Made by a program: the position numbers and the translations under genes. The notes beneath the pieces are model-generated. The model was given only the letters and a program-made list of their open reading frames with translations, was not told the origin of the DNA and searched no databases. From the NCBI RefSeq assembly GCF_007197575.1, contig NZ_CP041616.1, forward strand, positions 682,001 to 746,000: DNA of 64,000 nt, written 5' to 3'. Shown piece by piece: positions 1 to 8,519 of the stretch. Position 1 is the stretch's first letter. Each line of letters starts with the position of its first letter. Source of the DNA: Ornithinimicrobium ciconiae. Its GTDB lineage: Bacteria > Actinomycetota > Actinomycetes > Actinomycetales > Dermatophilaceae.

Positions 1-187
1 TGCGCTGCTCGAGGTCAACCGGGTCCGCTATTACCGGAAGTGGCACGGGGTGCTCACCGCGACGGCCTTCGCCGCGGTGGTGGTGCTCAACAACCTACTC
101 CGCAGCCACCGGGCACGTAGTCGGGCTGCGCTGCGTGCCCTGGTGTCGCCGACGACGCGGGCCGCCCTGCCCGGTGGTGCGCGATGA
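1..187 (+). CDS. C-terminal end of a family 2 glycosyltransferase (partial)
   Basis: An open frame runs from the left edge to a TGA at 185-187, giving about 61 residues. It contains an EVNRVRYYRKWHG stretch followed by a hydrophobic segment and a basic tail. Polysaccharide glycosyltransferases of family 2 (rhamnosyltransferase type) commonly end with this kind of NRxRYxRKxHG element and membrane-associated helix. The next glycosyltransferase starts inside the stop codon (ATGA), so the two are co-translated. The identification rests only on the tail; the catalytic domain lies outside the window. Confidence 0.6.
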   Translation, partial: ALLEVNRVRYYRKWHGVLTATAFAAVVVLNNLLRSHRARSRAALRALVSPTTRAALPGGAR

Positions 188-1029
188 CTACCCCGCTCGG
201 CAGCATCGTGATCGCTGCGCACAACGAGGAGTCGGTCATCGGACGCACCCTGGCGCATTTCACCGGCGTGCTGGCCGACGGTCTTGTCGATGTGGTGGTG
301 GTCTGCAATGGGTGCAGCGACCGCACAGCGGAGGTGGCCCGCGGATTCCGTGGCGTGCGGGCACTCGAGCTCGAGCGGCCCTCAAAGACCGCTGCCCTGC
401 GAGAGGGTGATCGTGTCGCGGTGGCGGGGCCCCGCATCTATCTCGACGCGGATGTCGAGCTGACTGGTCGGGCAGCGGTGGCGACGCTTCGAGCGCTGGC
501 AGACGGTGCGCTCGCGGGACGGCCCCGGCACACCTTTGATGCAGGAAAGGCACCCTGGGCGGTGCGGCGCTGGTATGCCGTGCGGGAGCAGCTGCCGTCG
601 GTCTCCCGTGCGTTGTGGGGAGCCGGGTGCTATGGGCTCTCTGAGCAGGGTAGGGCCCGGTTCGGCGAATTCCCGGAGATCCTGGGTGACGATGTCTTTA
701 TCGACTCCCTGTTCACCGCTGACGAGGTGACGATCATCCCCACAGACCCGGTGATCGTGCGCACTCCGCGCACAGTGACGGACCTCGTCCGGACCAAAAC
801 CCGCAGCTATCGCTCTCAGGAGCACGTCGTCGAGGAAGTCGGGCGGCCCCGTCTCTCGCGAGCCCAACGACGGCAGGCAGGCGACCTTTGGTCACTCCTG
901 CGTCGTCGACCAACCAACGTCGTGGATGTCGGCGTCTACCTCGCCGTTCTTACGGTCTCGCGACTGCGTGCCCGAGTCGACTCCTCGTCGCGGTGGGAGC
1001 GCGACACGAGTTCCCGGAGAACTGACTGA
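184..1029 (+). CDS. Family 2 glycosyltransferase
   Basis: A 281-residue GT-A glycosyltransferase that probably adds a sugar to a lipid-linked surface polysaccharide. The N-terminus has the nucleotide-sugar fold signature SIVIAAHNEES (residues 5-15). A DAD metal-binding motif in YLDADVEL lies near residue 88, and an acidic GDD motif around residue 173 could carry the catalytic base. No membrane segments are evident. The ATG overlaps the TGA of the preceding glycosyltransferase. Its 3' end overlaps the convergent ligase gene by 138 bp, which is unusually long. The acceptor and donor sugars cannot be told from sequence. Confidence 0.85.
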   Translation: MTTPLGSIVIAAHNEESVIGRTLAHFTGVLADGLVDVVVVCNGCSDRTAEVARGFRGVRALELERPSKTAALREGDRVAVAGPRIYLDADVELTGRAAVATLRALADGALAGRPRHTFDAGKAPWAVRRWYAVREQLPSVSRALWGAGCYGLSEQGRARFGEFPEILGDDVFIDSLFTADEVTIIPTDPVIVRTPRTVTDLVRTKTRSYRSQEHVVEEVGRPRLSRAQRRQAGDLWSLLRRRPTNVVDVGVYLAVLTVSRLRARVDSSSRWERDTSSRRTD

Positions 1030-2490
1030 ACGCTGCTCCAACAGACCCGCCATAAGTGGAGTGGTAACGAACTTGTCCCCAGGAGCAGCCACCTGCAGAG
1101 GACGCGAGATCGTGGTGCCGTCCAGGCGCCACAGGGCTCCTGCGGCCCCGATCAGGATGCACATGGTCGCGAGAAACGTCGCGAAGGAGAACGAGTCGAA
1201 GGTGCCGCTCGCCACCACTGCCGCTGGCATCGTGACGGCGAGGGTGTGGCCCAGGTGCCGGGTCTCCTCGTCTTTCCCGCGGAGTCGGACGCTGCGACCC
1301 AGCCAGTGGGGGATCAGGAAGAACAGTAGGAAGGCGGCAACGCCGATCACGCCATTGGCGATCAGGAACATGTAGATCTGGTTGTCCAGCAGGAGGAACT
1401 CCTCGGGACTGACCATCCCGGATCCCCACCCGAGAATCGGGCGCTCGTGCCACAGTCGGAGGACGGTCGCCGTGCGGTCAATTCGGTCCTGGACGCTGGG
1501 ATCGTTCTCGACATTCATGAACAGGGCTTTGATCGTGCCCAGGACGCCACGGTTGAGCACGTGGAAGGCAGCGGTTGCCACAAACGCCAGCACTAGTGCG
1601 TTGTAACGCTGTCTCCACGGCCAGACGATTGCCATCATGGCCATGGCGACAACGACGGTCACGATGGCTGACCGCGAGATAGAAAACGGGATGCCCACGG
1701 CAATAATCCCGACGGCGATCCAACGCCGCTGCCGGGTGACACCTCTCGGTGCGAAGAGTGCGAAGTGCAGTGCGATGGGAAGGACGAGGGCGAGCACCAC
1801 GCCAAATTCGATGTAGTGATTTGCGGTGCCAGCCACACGAGCAAAATTACCGTCGCCGCGACTGCCCACGACAATCAGATCGGAGTTGAGCCGCAGGCCA
1901 GGGATCCGGATGTATCGCGTCAGGTCGACAATCCGGAAGAACTGAAGCGTGCCGACCAGCGACATGGCACACGCAAAGGCAACCACCATCCGCAGCAGAC
2001 GATCGAGTTCATCTCTTGTGCGAATGCCATCGGCAACAGCCAGGGTGACCCCTGCCATGGCGAGGGTGATGATGAGCCACCGGTCGGCCGAACTCGCCTG
2101 GGCCTCCGTTGCCAGCCGATCGAAGCCCACCACGTATCCGACCATCTGGACCGTCACGAAGATGCCCACCGTCCAGCGGATGGGTTGTCGACCGGCGGGG
2201 AGTCGGTGCGGGCGGATCGCAGAGAGCAGCCACAGGAAGGCCAGCAGGAGGCCGACTGCCACCGAGGGGCGTCCAGCCGCACCCATGCCACCGATCACCA
2301 GACGTGCCGGTAAGAGGAACTGCAGGGCCAGAAAGATCAGCAGAAGGCCGAGGGTGGTGATCATGCCGCCGCGGATCAATATCGGTGTCCACTCGCGCCT
2401 CGCTTGCCCGAAGGAGGGGTGAACCCTGAGTAGCACGGGACGCCAGTCCTCAGGCAACTCGTGACGGTGTTTGCCAGCCCTGCTCCTCAC
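892..2490 (-). CDS. O-antigen ligase/polymerase-like membrane protein (Wzy/WaaL family)
   Basis: A 532-residue protein with about ten to twelve hydrophobic segments, expected to polymerise or ligate surface polysaccharide on the outer face of the membrane. A large loop holds RTATVLRLWHERPILGWGSG (about residues 338-357), the hallmark of Wzy_C/O-antigen ligase loops. The C-terminal 80 residues are hydrophilic and look non-conserved; their DNA overlaps the end of the opposing glycosyltransferase. It starts at GTG 2490, 29 bp after the Wzz-like gene, so the two are probably one transcript. Ligase and polymerase cannot be separated without structural comparison. Confidence 0.8.
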   Translation of the reverse strand: MRSRAGKHRHELPEDWRPVLLRVHPSFGQARREWTPILIRGGMITTLGLLLIFLALQFLLPARLVIGGMGAAGRPSVAVGLLLAFLWLLSAIRPHRLPAGRQPIRWTVGIFVTVQMVGYVVGFDRLATEAQASSADRWLIITLAMAGVTLAVADGIRTRDELDRLLRMVVAFACAMSLVGTLQFFRIVDLTRYIRIPGLRLNSDLIVVGSRGDGNFARVAGTANHYIEFGVVLALVLPIALHFALFAPRGVTRQRRWIAVGIIAVGIPFSISRSAIVTVVVAMAMMAIVWPWRQRYNALVLAFVATAAFHVLNRGVLGTIKALFMNVENDPSVQDRIDRTATVLRLWHERPILGWGSGMVSPEEFLLLDNQIYMFLIANGVIGVAAFLLFFLIPHWLGRSVRLRGKDEETRHLGHTLAVTMPAAVVASGTFDSFSFATFLATMCILIGAAGALWRLDGTTISRPLQVAAPGDKFVTTPLMAGLLEQRSVSSPGTRVALPPRRGVDSGTQSRDRKNGEVDADIHDVGWSTTQE

Positions 2491-2519
2491 CTGCTCGTCA
2501 CCACCCGGGCCGAGAGACG

Positions 2520-3266
2520 TCAGCGACGTCTGCCCGACCGCTCCAGGTCGTCTGCGCTGTGCGGCTCGGCAGCGAGATCGCGATCCTGGTCGGCCTGTCC
2601 CACCGGTGGATCCTCCTGCACCTCGGCTGCGGTGGACTGCGTGGGCCTGTCTGCGGACTGCCGTCCGCGCCAGCGTCGCACGCTGCGCGTGGCCAGTCCC
2701 ATGAGATCGTCAAACAGCACGGCGGCGAGGAGCGAGAGCGCGGCGCCCAGTATGCCGACGATGGCCATATTTCGTAACTTGCCCTCTGCTACGACATCGG
2801 ACACGGTCGGCGGCTGGAGGATCTGTAGGCCAATTTGTGCGTTGGCGGGAATCCCCGCAGCGTCCTGACGCTGCTGCAGCTCTTTCTGACCCAGACCGAG
2901 GACTGCTTCCCCCGTGGACAGGCTTTCGTCCTCGGAGTCGGTGAGCACCGTCAGGTTCACAATGTTGCTTCGATCTCTGACGTTGATCTCATACTCCGGA
3001 CTCAGCCCTTGTGTCTCAATGGCATCCCGAGCCTCGGTGTTGCCCAGCAAAATTCCGAGCACCTGGGCGGTCTCGTTGCGGTTCCCGTAGGGACTTTCGA
3101 TCTCCGTGACTTCCGGACCGGGCACCAAGATCGCCGTCGCCGTCACTTCATACTGCGGGTGAACACCTTCACCGATCTTCAGGGCTCCGACAGCGGTCAG
3201 GGCAAGTAGAGGAAGCAGGATGTACCAGCGGCGGAGGGCTGCCACGGTGATCTGCCAGACGTCCAT
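2520..3266 (-). CDS. Wzz/YveK-like polysaccharide chain-length protein
   Basis: A 248-residue membrane protein with the layout of polysaccharide co-polymerases. TM1 is at residues 19-37 (WYILLPLLALTAVGAL). A periplasm-equivalent alpha/beta domain follows, and TM2 lies near residues 172-192, followed by a charged cytoplasmic tail. No fused tyrosine kinase is present. ATG 3266 is chosen because AGAAGGGAGCG precedes it at good spacing; an in-frame start 33 bp upstream lacks this. It should set chain length for the ligase/polymerase encoded just downstream. It faces away from the FrhB-like gene across a 135-bp divergent promoter region. Confidence 0.82.
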   Translation of the reverse strand: MDVWQITVAALRRWYILLPLLALTAVGALKIGEGVHPQYEVTATAILVPGPEVTEIESPYGNRNETAQVLGILLGNTEARDAIETQGLSPEYEINVRDRSNIVNLTVLTDSEDESLSTGEAVLGLGQKELQQRQDAAGIPANAQIGLQILQPPTVSDVVAEGKLRNMAIVGILGAALSLLAAVLFDDLMGLATRSVRRWRGRQSADRPTQSTAAEVQEDPPVGQADQDRDLAAEPHSADDLERSGRRR

Positions 3267-3401
3267 CTTCGCTCCCTTCTGGTGGCCCCACCCGCCCATC
3301 GGTCAGATGCCCGGGCTCAGAGAGCCACGGTTACACCATACTGGGGGCATGGTGAGCCTTGCTGAGATTTCGCTAGGCCCTGGTCGCCGGACGCGGGCCC
3401 G

Positions 3402-4649
3402 ATGAAAGATAGGAAGCTCTCAACGATCGGCGCGGTGGTCGATGCGCATCTGTGCACCGGTTGCGGAGTGTGTGCGCACCTGCGCCCCGAGGCGCTCGAA
3501 ATGGTCGATGTCCCTAGCGTAGGGCGTCGCCCACTCCCCATCGCTGAGATTACCGGCGGAGTGCGTGGTGATGCCGTCGCAGCCTGCCCTGGCCGCCGGC
3601 TGGAACATCCCGCCGGAGCGCTCGACGGCGCTCCCTTCGGCGGCGAGTGGGGGCCGGTGCTCGCGCTGTTCGAGTGCTGGTCGACTGACCCAGAGGTGCG
3701 ATACCGGGGATCGTCCGGTGGGGTGGTGAGCGCCCTAGCTGCCCACTCCGTCACCTCTGGTGCCATGGTCGGGGCTCTGCAGATCCAGGCGTCGAGGGAC
3801 AACTCTCTGCTCAATGAAACGGTGCTCAACCGGACCTACGACCAGATCGTCGGAGCCGCAGGTTCCCGCTACTCACCGGCCAGCCCGTGTGAACGCCTTG
3901 ACCTTGTCGAAGCAGCCGAGGGGCCGTGCGTCGTCGTGGGCAAGCCGTGTGACATTGCGGCCGTGCAGGAAGCAGCACGCCGACGTCCAGCGCTTGCCGA
4001 GCACGTGGGCCTAACCATCGGCATCTTCTGCGCCGGCACCCCGTCCACGGCTGGGTCCGAACAGGTGATCCGCGGCCTCGGAGTCGAACCAGGCGACGTG
4101 CGCAAACTCGACTACCGGGGCGAGGGCTGGCCCGGCCGGTTTCGCGTCGAGACGGTGAGTGGGAGACGCGCCTCGACGTCATACGAGGAGTCTTGGGGAG
4201 CCCTGACCAAGCACCGGCAGTGGCGCTGTCTCGTCTGTCCGGACCACACGGGAGAGTTTGCTGACCTGGGCATCGGCGACCCGTGGTATCGCACGGTGCG
4301 CGAAGACGAGGCTGGTCGCTCGCTGGTCGTGGTGCGCACCGAACGCGGACGTGCGGCGCTGGCTGCTGCTCTCGCCGATGGTGCCCTGGAGGGACACGAG
4401 CTGCCGCTGCAGCGCCTCCCGCAGTCTCAACCTGGACTCGAATCCACCCGCGGTGCAGTCTGGGGCCGGGTGTTGACGATGCGAATCCTTGGGCTGCCCA
4501 TCCCACGATTTCGCGGCATGCCCTCCGTGCGGCTCTGGTGGAAGCTGCCCTTGCGCGGCAAGGTCACCTCCACGGGGGGGACCTGGCGCCGGATCCAAGC
4601 CCGACGTCTGCGCGGACCGGAGTTCGATTCCCAGGAAGTGCCGCGATGA
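3402..4649 (+). CDS. FrhB-type (coenzyme F420 hydrogenase/dehydrogenase beta subunit family) iron-sulfur protein
   Basis: A 415-residue cytosolic redox protein. The N-terminus carries a ferredoxin-like cluster motif CTGCGVCAHL (about residues 18-27), with a downstream AACPGR Cys. The body has the family motifs RGSSGGVVSAL, VVGKPCDIAAV, GIFCAGTPST and CLVCPDHTGEFADL, the usual second cluster and flavin region. Such proteins occur outside methanogens in exopolysaccharide clusters, often with polysaccharide pyruvyl transferases; one lies nearby at 8516-9760. The substrate is unknown. The stop overlaps the next glycosyltransferase start (ATGA). The ATG has only a weak ribosome site, so the start is moderately certain. 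Confidence 0.82.
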   Translation: MKDRKLSTIGAVVDAHLCTGCGVCAHLRPEALEMVDVPSVGRRPLPIAEITGGVRGDAVAACPGRRLEHPAGALDGAPFGGEWGPVLALFECWSTDPEVRYRGSSGGVVSALAAHSVTSGAMVGALQIQASRDNSLLNETVLNRTYDQIVGAAGSRYSPASPCERLDLVEAAEGPCVVVGKPCDIAAVQEAARRRPALAEHVGLTIGIFCAGTPSTAGSEQVIRGLGVEPGDVRKLDYRGEGWPGRFRVETVSGRRASTSYEESWGALTKHRQWRCLVCPDHTGEFADLGIGDPWYRTVREDEAGRSLVVVRTERGRAALAAALADGALEGHELPLQRLPQSQPGLESTRGAVWGRVLTMRILGLPIPRFRGMPSVRLWWKLPLRGKVTSTGGTWRRIQARRLRGPEFDSQEVPR

Positions 4650-5491
4650 GCCACCGCGCAGACATCGTGATGATCACTTACCGCAGCGCCGGCTATCTGC
4701 ACCTGAGCCTGCCCAGACTGCTTGACACTGTCGGTGAGGACGACCGCGTGTGGCTGTGGCACAACGGCGACGACGAGGCCACCATCGAGGCGTTACGGCC
4801 GTTCACGAGTGATGCCCGGGTCTACCGCTATCACCACAGTCGCGAAAACGTGAGGTTGCGTGAACCGACGAACTGGTTGTGGCAGGAGTCCTCAGCTCGC
4901 TTCGTGTCCAAGGTCGATGACGACTGTCTCGTCACCGCCGGCTGGCTGGACACCTTTGCCGCTGCCCATGAGGCGAACCCAGAGTTCGGAGTCATCGGGA
5001 GTTGGCGTCACCCCGACGAAGACTTCCGGCCCGATCTCGCTCGTCGCAAGATCCAGATCTTTCATGGCGGGCACCAACTCATGCGCAACCTCTGGGTGCA
5101 GGGCAGCGGCTACCTTTTGCGCCGGACTTTGGTGGAACGCCTCAGAGGTCTCCAACCGGCGGAATCCTTCACTGAGTTCTGCATCAGGGCATCACTAAGT
5201 GGAGCAGTGAACGGTTTCTACTACCCCTTCGTGGCCGAGGATCACATGGATGACCCACGGTCCCCTCACACGCTGATCCACTCCGACGCTGACCTGGCCG
5301 ACCGGATGCCGCTGTCTGCCGCTGCGAACGGAGTGTCGACGGTTGAGGCCTGGACCGACCAACTCAGGCGCAGCGCAGTGGTCCTGCAATCCGCCTCCCT
5401 CGACCCACGCGACTACTCCGGGTGGCGAGCCAAGGTCACCGCCCTGCGCCGTCGCATGACGCGCCTGACGGGTCGACCCGCACGTTGGTGA
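4646..5491 (+). CDS. Glycosyltransferase family 2-like protein
   Basis: A 281-residue GT-A type enzyme. It starts with ADIVMITYRSAGYLHLSL, typical of nucleotide-sugar transferases. FVSKVDDDCLV near residue 93 provides the DxD-like metal site. Later conserved-looking parts include GSWRHPDEDF and a WVQGSGYLLRR acceptor region. It is translationally coupled to the FrhB-like gene (ATGA overlap). This suggests that the FrhB protein and this transferase act on the same polysaccharide or on a sugar nucleotide. The donor is unknown. Confidence 0.75.
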   Translation: MSHRADIVMITYRSAGYLHLSLPRLLDTVGEDDRVWLWHNGDDEATIEALRPFTSDARVYRYHHSRENVRLREPTNWLWQESSARFVSKVDDDCLVTAGWLDTFAAAHEANPEFGVIGSWRHPDEDFRPDLARRKIQIFHGGHQLMRNLWVQGSGYLLRRTLVERLRGLQPAESFTEFCIRASLSGAVNGFYYPFVAEDHMDDPRSPHTLIHSDADLADRMPLSAAANGVSTVEAWTDQLRRSAVVLQSASLDPRDYSGWRAKVTALRRRMTRLTGRPARW

Positions 5492-5564
5492 CCGGCCTGC
5501 ACCGGGGCAGTCGTGGCTGCAGTCTTCGGACTGCTCGGTGACCTCCGGCACGAAACGGCAGCCC

Positions 5565-5593
5565 GCGCCCTGCCCCGAACGAACGCAGGGCGC
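5565..5593. terminator. Hairpin between convergent genes
   Basis: Perfect 9-bp stem GCGCCCTGC/GCAGGGCGC with an 11-nt loop, lying between the converging glycosyltransferase (ends 5491) and CWB2 surface-protein (ends 5606) genes. No T-run follows, so it is called a terminator by position. Confidence 0.45.
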
Positions 5594-5605
5594 AGACCGC
5601 GGCGG

Positions 5606-7459
5606 TCAGGGCTGGACTGGCTCGCCGGTGTCGTGCCAGACGTTGGTGCTCTTCCAGTCGCTGTTCTGGAGGTTGCCCACCACGCTATACCGGAAGTCGC
5701 GACCAAACTCGTTGTAGGCGTACAGGGCGCTATCCACCTCGCCCCGGCCACCGCCGTTGATGGTGTAGTTCCCACCGTTCATCAGATTGCCCGTGACCAC
5801 GAGGTTGGTGATCGTGTCGTCGCCCAGGAGCGAGCCGATCTGGAGCGCCGAGTTCATCGGGTCGTTGGTGCTCTCGACGTAGGGCTGGAGATTGTTCCCG
5901 CTGATCGTGACGTCATCACCCTCCCGAATCTGGATGGTGTCGTGGTGTCCACCAGGCTGGCGCTGCAGGTCGTGGATGTAGGAGTCCTCGATCGTCACAT
6001 CATCGGCTTGGATCCTGACGCCATCTTCGGCGGAGTGGATGTTTGCGCGACGCACGGTGCCGCTCCCGCTGAAGAAGATGCCGATGCCGGTTCCGCCAAG
6101 GTTGTCAACCTCGACGTCTTCGATGACCGTGCCAGTTGTTCCACCCAGCACCCGAATCGGATACAGGTTGGTGTCGGTCTGAATCAGGGTGTTCCGGATG
6201 GTCACGTTGTCCGCGTCGACGGTGATTCTGCCGGAGACATGCAGCCCGTCGATCACGGTGCCGTCCTGGGTGACCGTGATCCCGCCAGACGGCGTCAGGT
6301 CCATGCCATCGGGAACCCCAGTTGAGTTCTCGTCGGGGAAATCTCCACTCGGGGGTTCTGGATTCACGGGGGGCTCGGGGTCAACGGGGGGCTCGGGGTC
6401 GACCGGCGGCTCAGTTGGTAGATCGGTGATCTGCTCGATCACCTTGTCCGAGACTGCAGCGTGGCCACCGGCAACAACGATGGTGCCTGGAGCCAGGTGC
6501 TGCAGCGCGTCCAGGGTGCCCTCCGCCACGCTCTTGGAGGGGGTCAGGGCAACGGCGGTCTGATTGCGAGCAGCCAGGGCGCTCACGACGAGAGCATCGG
6601 CGTGGTTCTGTCCGGACGCGAGATAGGTCGTCTCGGCTCCGCTCGGGAACTCGCGAGCGACTGCCGCGGAGGTCTGGTAGCGGTCCTGGCCGGACACTCG
6701 CCGGGCCTCCCCGGTGGTGGCATAGGACGCTGCTGTGGCGAGGACGCCGTCGCTCACCGCGCCGGTGCCGCCGACGACAACAACCTCCGTCGGCTGCAGA
6801 CGTTCGAGCTGGGCCGCCGCCTCATCGGGGAGCTCTCCCGGCCGGGTGAGCATGAGTGGCTCGTGTTGAGCGCCGGCGAGAGCGGCCGCCGACAGGGCGT
6901 CGGCATAGTCCTCGCCGCTGGCGAGGTAGACGCGCTCCGGGCCGGGGCTGTAGCGCGCCGCCATCTGGGCTGACCGGTCATAGCGGTTCTTCCCGGAGAC
7001 CCTCTCGACTCCCCCAGATCCAGCGAAGTCCACCAACTTTCTCTCCACCTGGACAGATACAGCCGACGTGCCGCCGATGATCGTGATCGTCTCCGGGTCC
7101 AGGCGCTCCAGCTGCTGGGCTGTGACACCCGGGAGGTTCTTGTGCTGTGTCAACAGGACGGGTGCATCGTCAACACCAGCACTCGCCGCCGCAATGACGG
7201 CGTCGTGGTAGGTATCACCGCTCACGACGTAGACACGGTCGACCGGAGTGGTCCACTGTTTCGCGATCTCGGCGGCCGTGGCGTAACGGTTCTCTCCGGC
7301 AATCCGCTCAACGGCAATCGCGGAAGTCGCGTGCGCAGTGGTGTCTTCGGCGGTGGTGTCGGTAGTGGTGATGGTCTGGGGTGCCGCAATGACGGGGGCG
7401 ACGCTGACCGTTGCGGTCAGCACGACAGCGCCAAGGACGCTGAGGGCACTTCGGGGCAT
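5606..7459 (-). CDS. Secreted CWB2-repeat protein with C-terminal right-handed beta-helix
   Basis: A 617-residue surface protein. A signal peptide (MPRSALSVLGAVVLTATVSV, cut near AA) is followed by three cell-wall-binding repeat 2 modules (about residues 45-320) with VERIAGENRYATAAEIA, VERVSGKNRYDRSAQMA and ARRVSGQDRYQTSAAVA. A PEPPVDPEPPV linker then leads to a parallel beta-helix of about 230 residues, rich in VTIRN/VTIED/ISGN rungs. Beta-helices of this kind bind or cleave polysaccharide; no lyase catalytic residue can be assigned. The start has GGAG at good spacing. The protein is likely wall-attached and acts on the polysaccharide made by the neighbouring genes. Confidence 0.85.
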   Translation of the reverse strand: MPRSALSVLGAVVLTATVSVAPVIAAPQTITTTDTTAEDTTAHATSAIAVERIAGENRYATAAEIAKQWTTPVDRVYVVSGDTYHDAVIAAASAGVDDAPVLLTQHKNLPGVTAQQLERLDPETITIIGGTSAVSVQVERKLVDFAGSGGVERVSGKNRYDRSAQMAARYSPGPERVYLASGEDYADALSAAALAGAQHEPLMLTRPGELPDEAAAQLERLQPTEVVVVGGTGAVSDGVLATAASYATTGEARRVSGQDRYQTSAAVAREFPSGAETTYLASGQNHADALVVSALAARNQTAVALTPSKSVAEGTLDALQHLAPGTIVVAGGHAAVSDKVIEQITDLPTEPPVDPEPPVDPEPPVNPEPPSGDFPDENSTGVPDGMDLTPSGGITVTQDGTVIDGLHVSGRITVDADNVTIRNTLIQTDTNLYPIRVLGGTTGTVIEDVEVDNLGGTGIGIFFSGSGTVRRANIHSAEDGVRIQADDVTIEDSYIHDLQRQPGGHHDTIQIREGDDVTISGNNLQPYVESTNDPMNSALQIGSLLGDDTITNLVVTGNLMNGGNYTINGGGRGEVDSALYAYNEFGRDFRYSVVGNLQNSDWKSTNVWHDTGEPVQP

Positions 7460-7841
7460 GGGTGATCTCCTACAGATGTGGGGGGATGCATCCATGGTGC
7501 GGTCTGGCCCAACCTGCGAAGTGTCATTCTGCAGAAACGGGGATCGACTTTTACCAACCATTGGACGATCCGTGAGTTTGCCGCCCAGCCTCGTGAGGGA
7601 ACTGACCCCGTGGGCGCTGTGATCGCTCCCACAGGCGTTCAGCGTTTGCGACTGCGAACGTCCCCTGGCTCACCCGAACCGAACTCCCGCCGCAGCCACT
7701 CACCTTACGTGAGGCAGGCGAGGGACACCAGCCCCTTGCGCAATGCAAGGCTTTCGTAAGACGATGGTCAAGGCTTGTTCAACAGGCAACGGGGGTTTAC
7801 GTGAGACTTCCGCCCACGTTGACAAGCATGAGGAGCCACTC
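7460..7841. promoter_or_regulatory. 382-bp divergent control region with repeated CGTGAG boxes
   Basis: Non-coding stretch between the divergent beta-helix protein and regulator genes. It contains CGTGAG at 7571, 7592, 7708 and 7800 and CGTAAG at 7755. The last three sit in an 11-bp context TTACGTGAGAC/TTTCGTAAGAC, spaced about 45-47 bp apart. A CTTGC-GCAAT-GCAAG inverted repeat lies at about 7735-7749. The arrangement resembles direct-repeat operators for a winged-helix regulator, probably the adjacent one. This is inference from spacing only. Confidence 0.4.
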
Positions 7842-8519
7842 ATGCGCCCGATCGCGGTGCTTCCCGCGACGGCGGGGCACGCGACCGCCCAAGCGTTGTT
7901 CCAGGTGCTGGTGCACCAACGCCTGGACTACGACGTCATGTCCACCGACGAGTTCGTCCGTAGCTCTCCGATAGAGCGGGCGTCGCTGGTGGTCGCGCTG
8001 GTGCGCGGACTCGATGTGCCCACCGTTGAGTTGGTGCGTACCCTGCGCGAGTTGCTGGTCCCGGTGTTTGTGGTCGCCGAGGAGCTGAGCGAGGCCGACG
8101 AGGTCACTCTGCTGCACTCCGGGGTCTATGACATCGTCCGAGCAACTGCCTCGCCCCGTCTCATCGGCGCACGCTTGCGGACCATGTTTCACCACGTCCA
8201 CGAGAGGGAGCCTTCTCGCACGCCCTACCAGTTCGCCAACGTCACCGTGCGCCCTGACCACTATGAGGTCCATGTCGACAACGAGCGTGTTCCTGTCACG
8301 CGCACGGAGTTCCGGTTGCTGGTCCTCCTTGCTCAGCACCCGGACCGCGCGGTGAGCAAGGAGGTGCTCTCTGATCTGCTGAACGAGTCTCGGCGGGTCG
8401 CCCCGCACGCCATCGAAAGCCATGTCAGCCGGTTGCGCACCAAGATCATCGCCGCGGGCGGCCCGCGGCTGATTGAGTCTGTGCGTGGCGTCGGCTATCG
8501 CCTCCACGTGCCGTCCTAG
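7842..8519 (+). CDS. OmpR/PhoB-like winged-helix regulator with degenerate receiver
   Basis: A 225-residue protein. The C-terminal half (from about residue 130) is a Trans_reg_C winged helix with TRTEFRLLVLLAQHP, ESHVSRLRTKI and the terminal hairpin SVRGVGYRLH. The N-terminal 120 residues have receiver-like alternation, but VVALVRGLDVPT occupies the place where the phosphorylated Asp and the following M/P/D/G normally lie. It therefore probably does not work by standard phosphotransfer. No histidine kinase is adjacent. ATG 7842 is preceded by AGGAG. The stop overlaps the convergent pyruvyl transferase by 4 bp. It likely controls the divergent surface protein or the polysaccharide cluster. Confidence 0.75.
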   Translation: MRPIAVLPATAGHATAQALFQVLVHQRLDYDVMSTDEFVRSSPIERASLVVALVRGLDVPTVELVRTLRELLVPVFVVAEELSEADEVTLLHSGVYDIVRATASPRLIGARLRTMFHHVHEREPSRTPYQFANVTVRPDHYEVHVDNERVPVTRTEFRLLVLLAQHPDRAVSKEVLSDLLNESRRVAPHAIESHVSRLRTKIIAAGGPRLIESVRGVGYRLHVPS

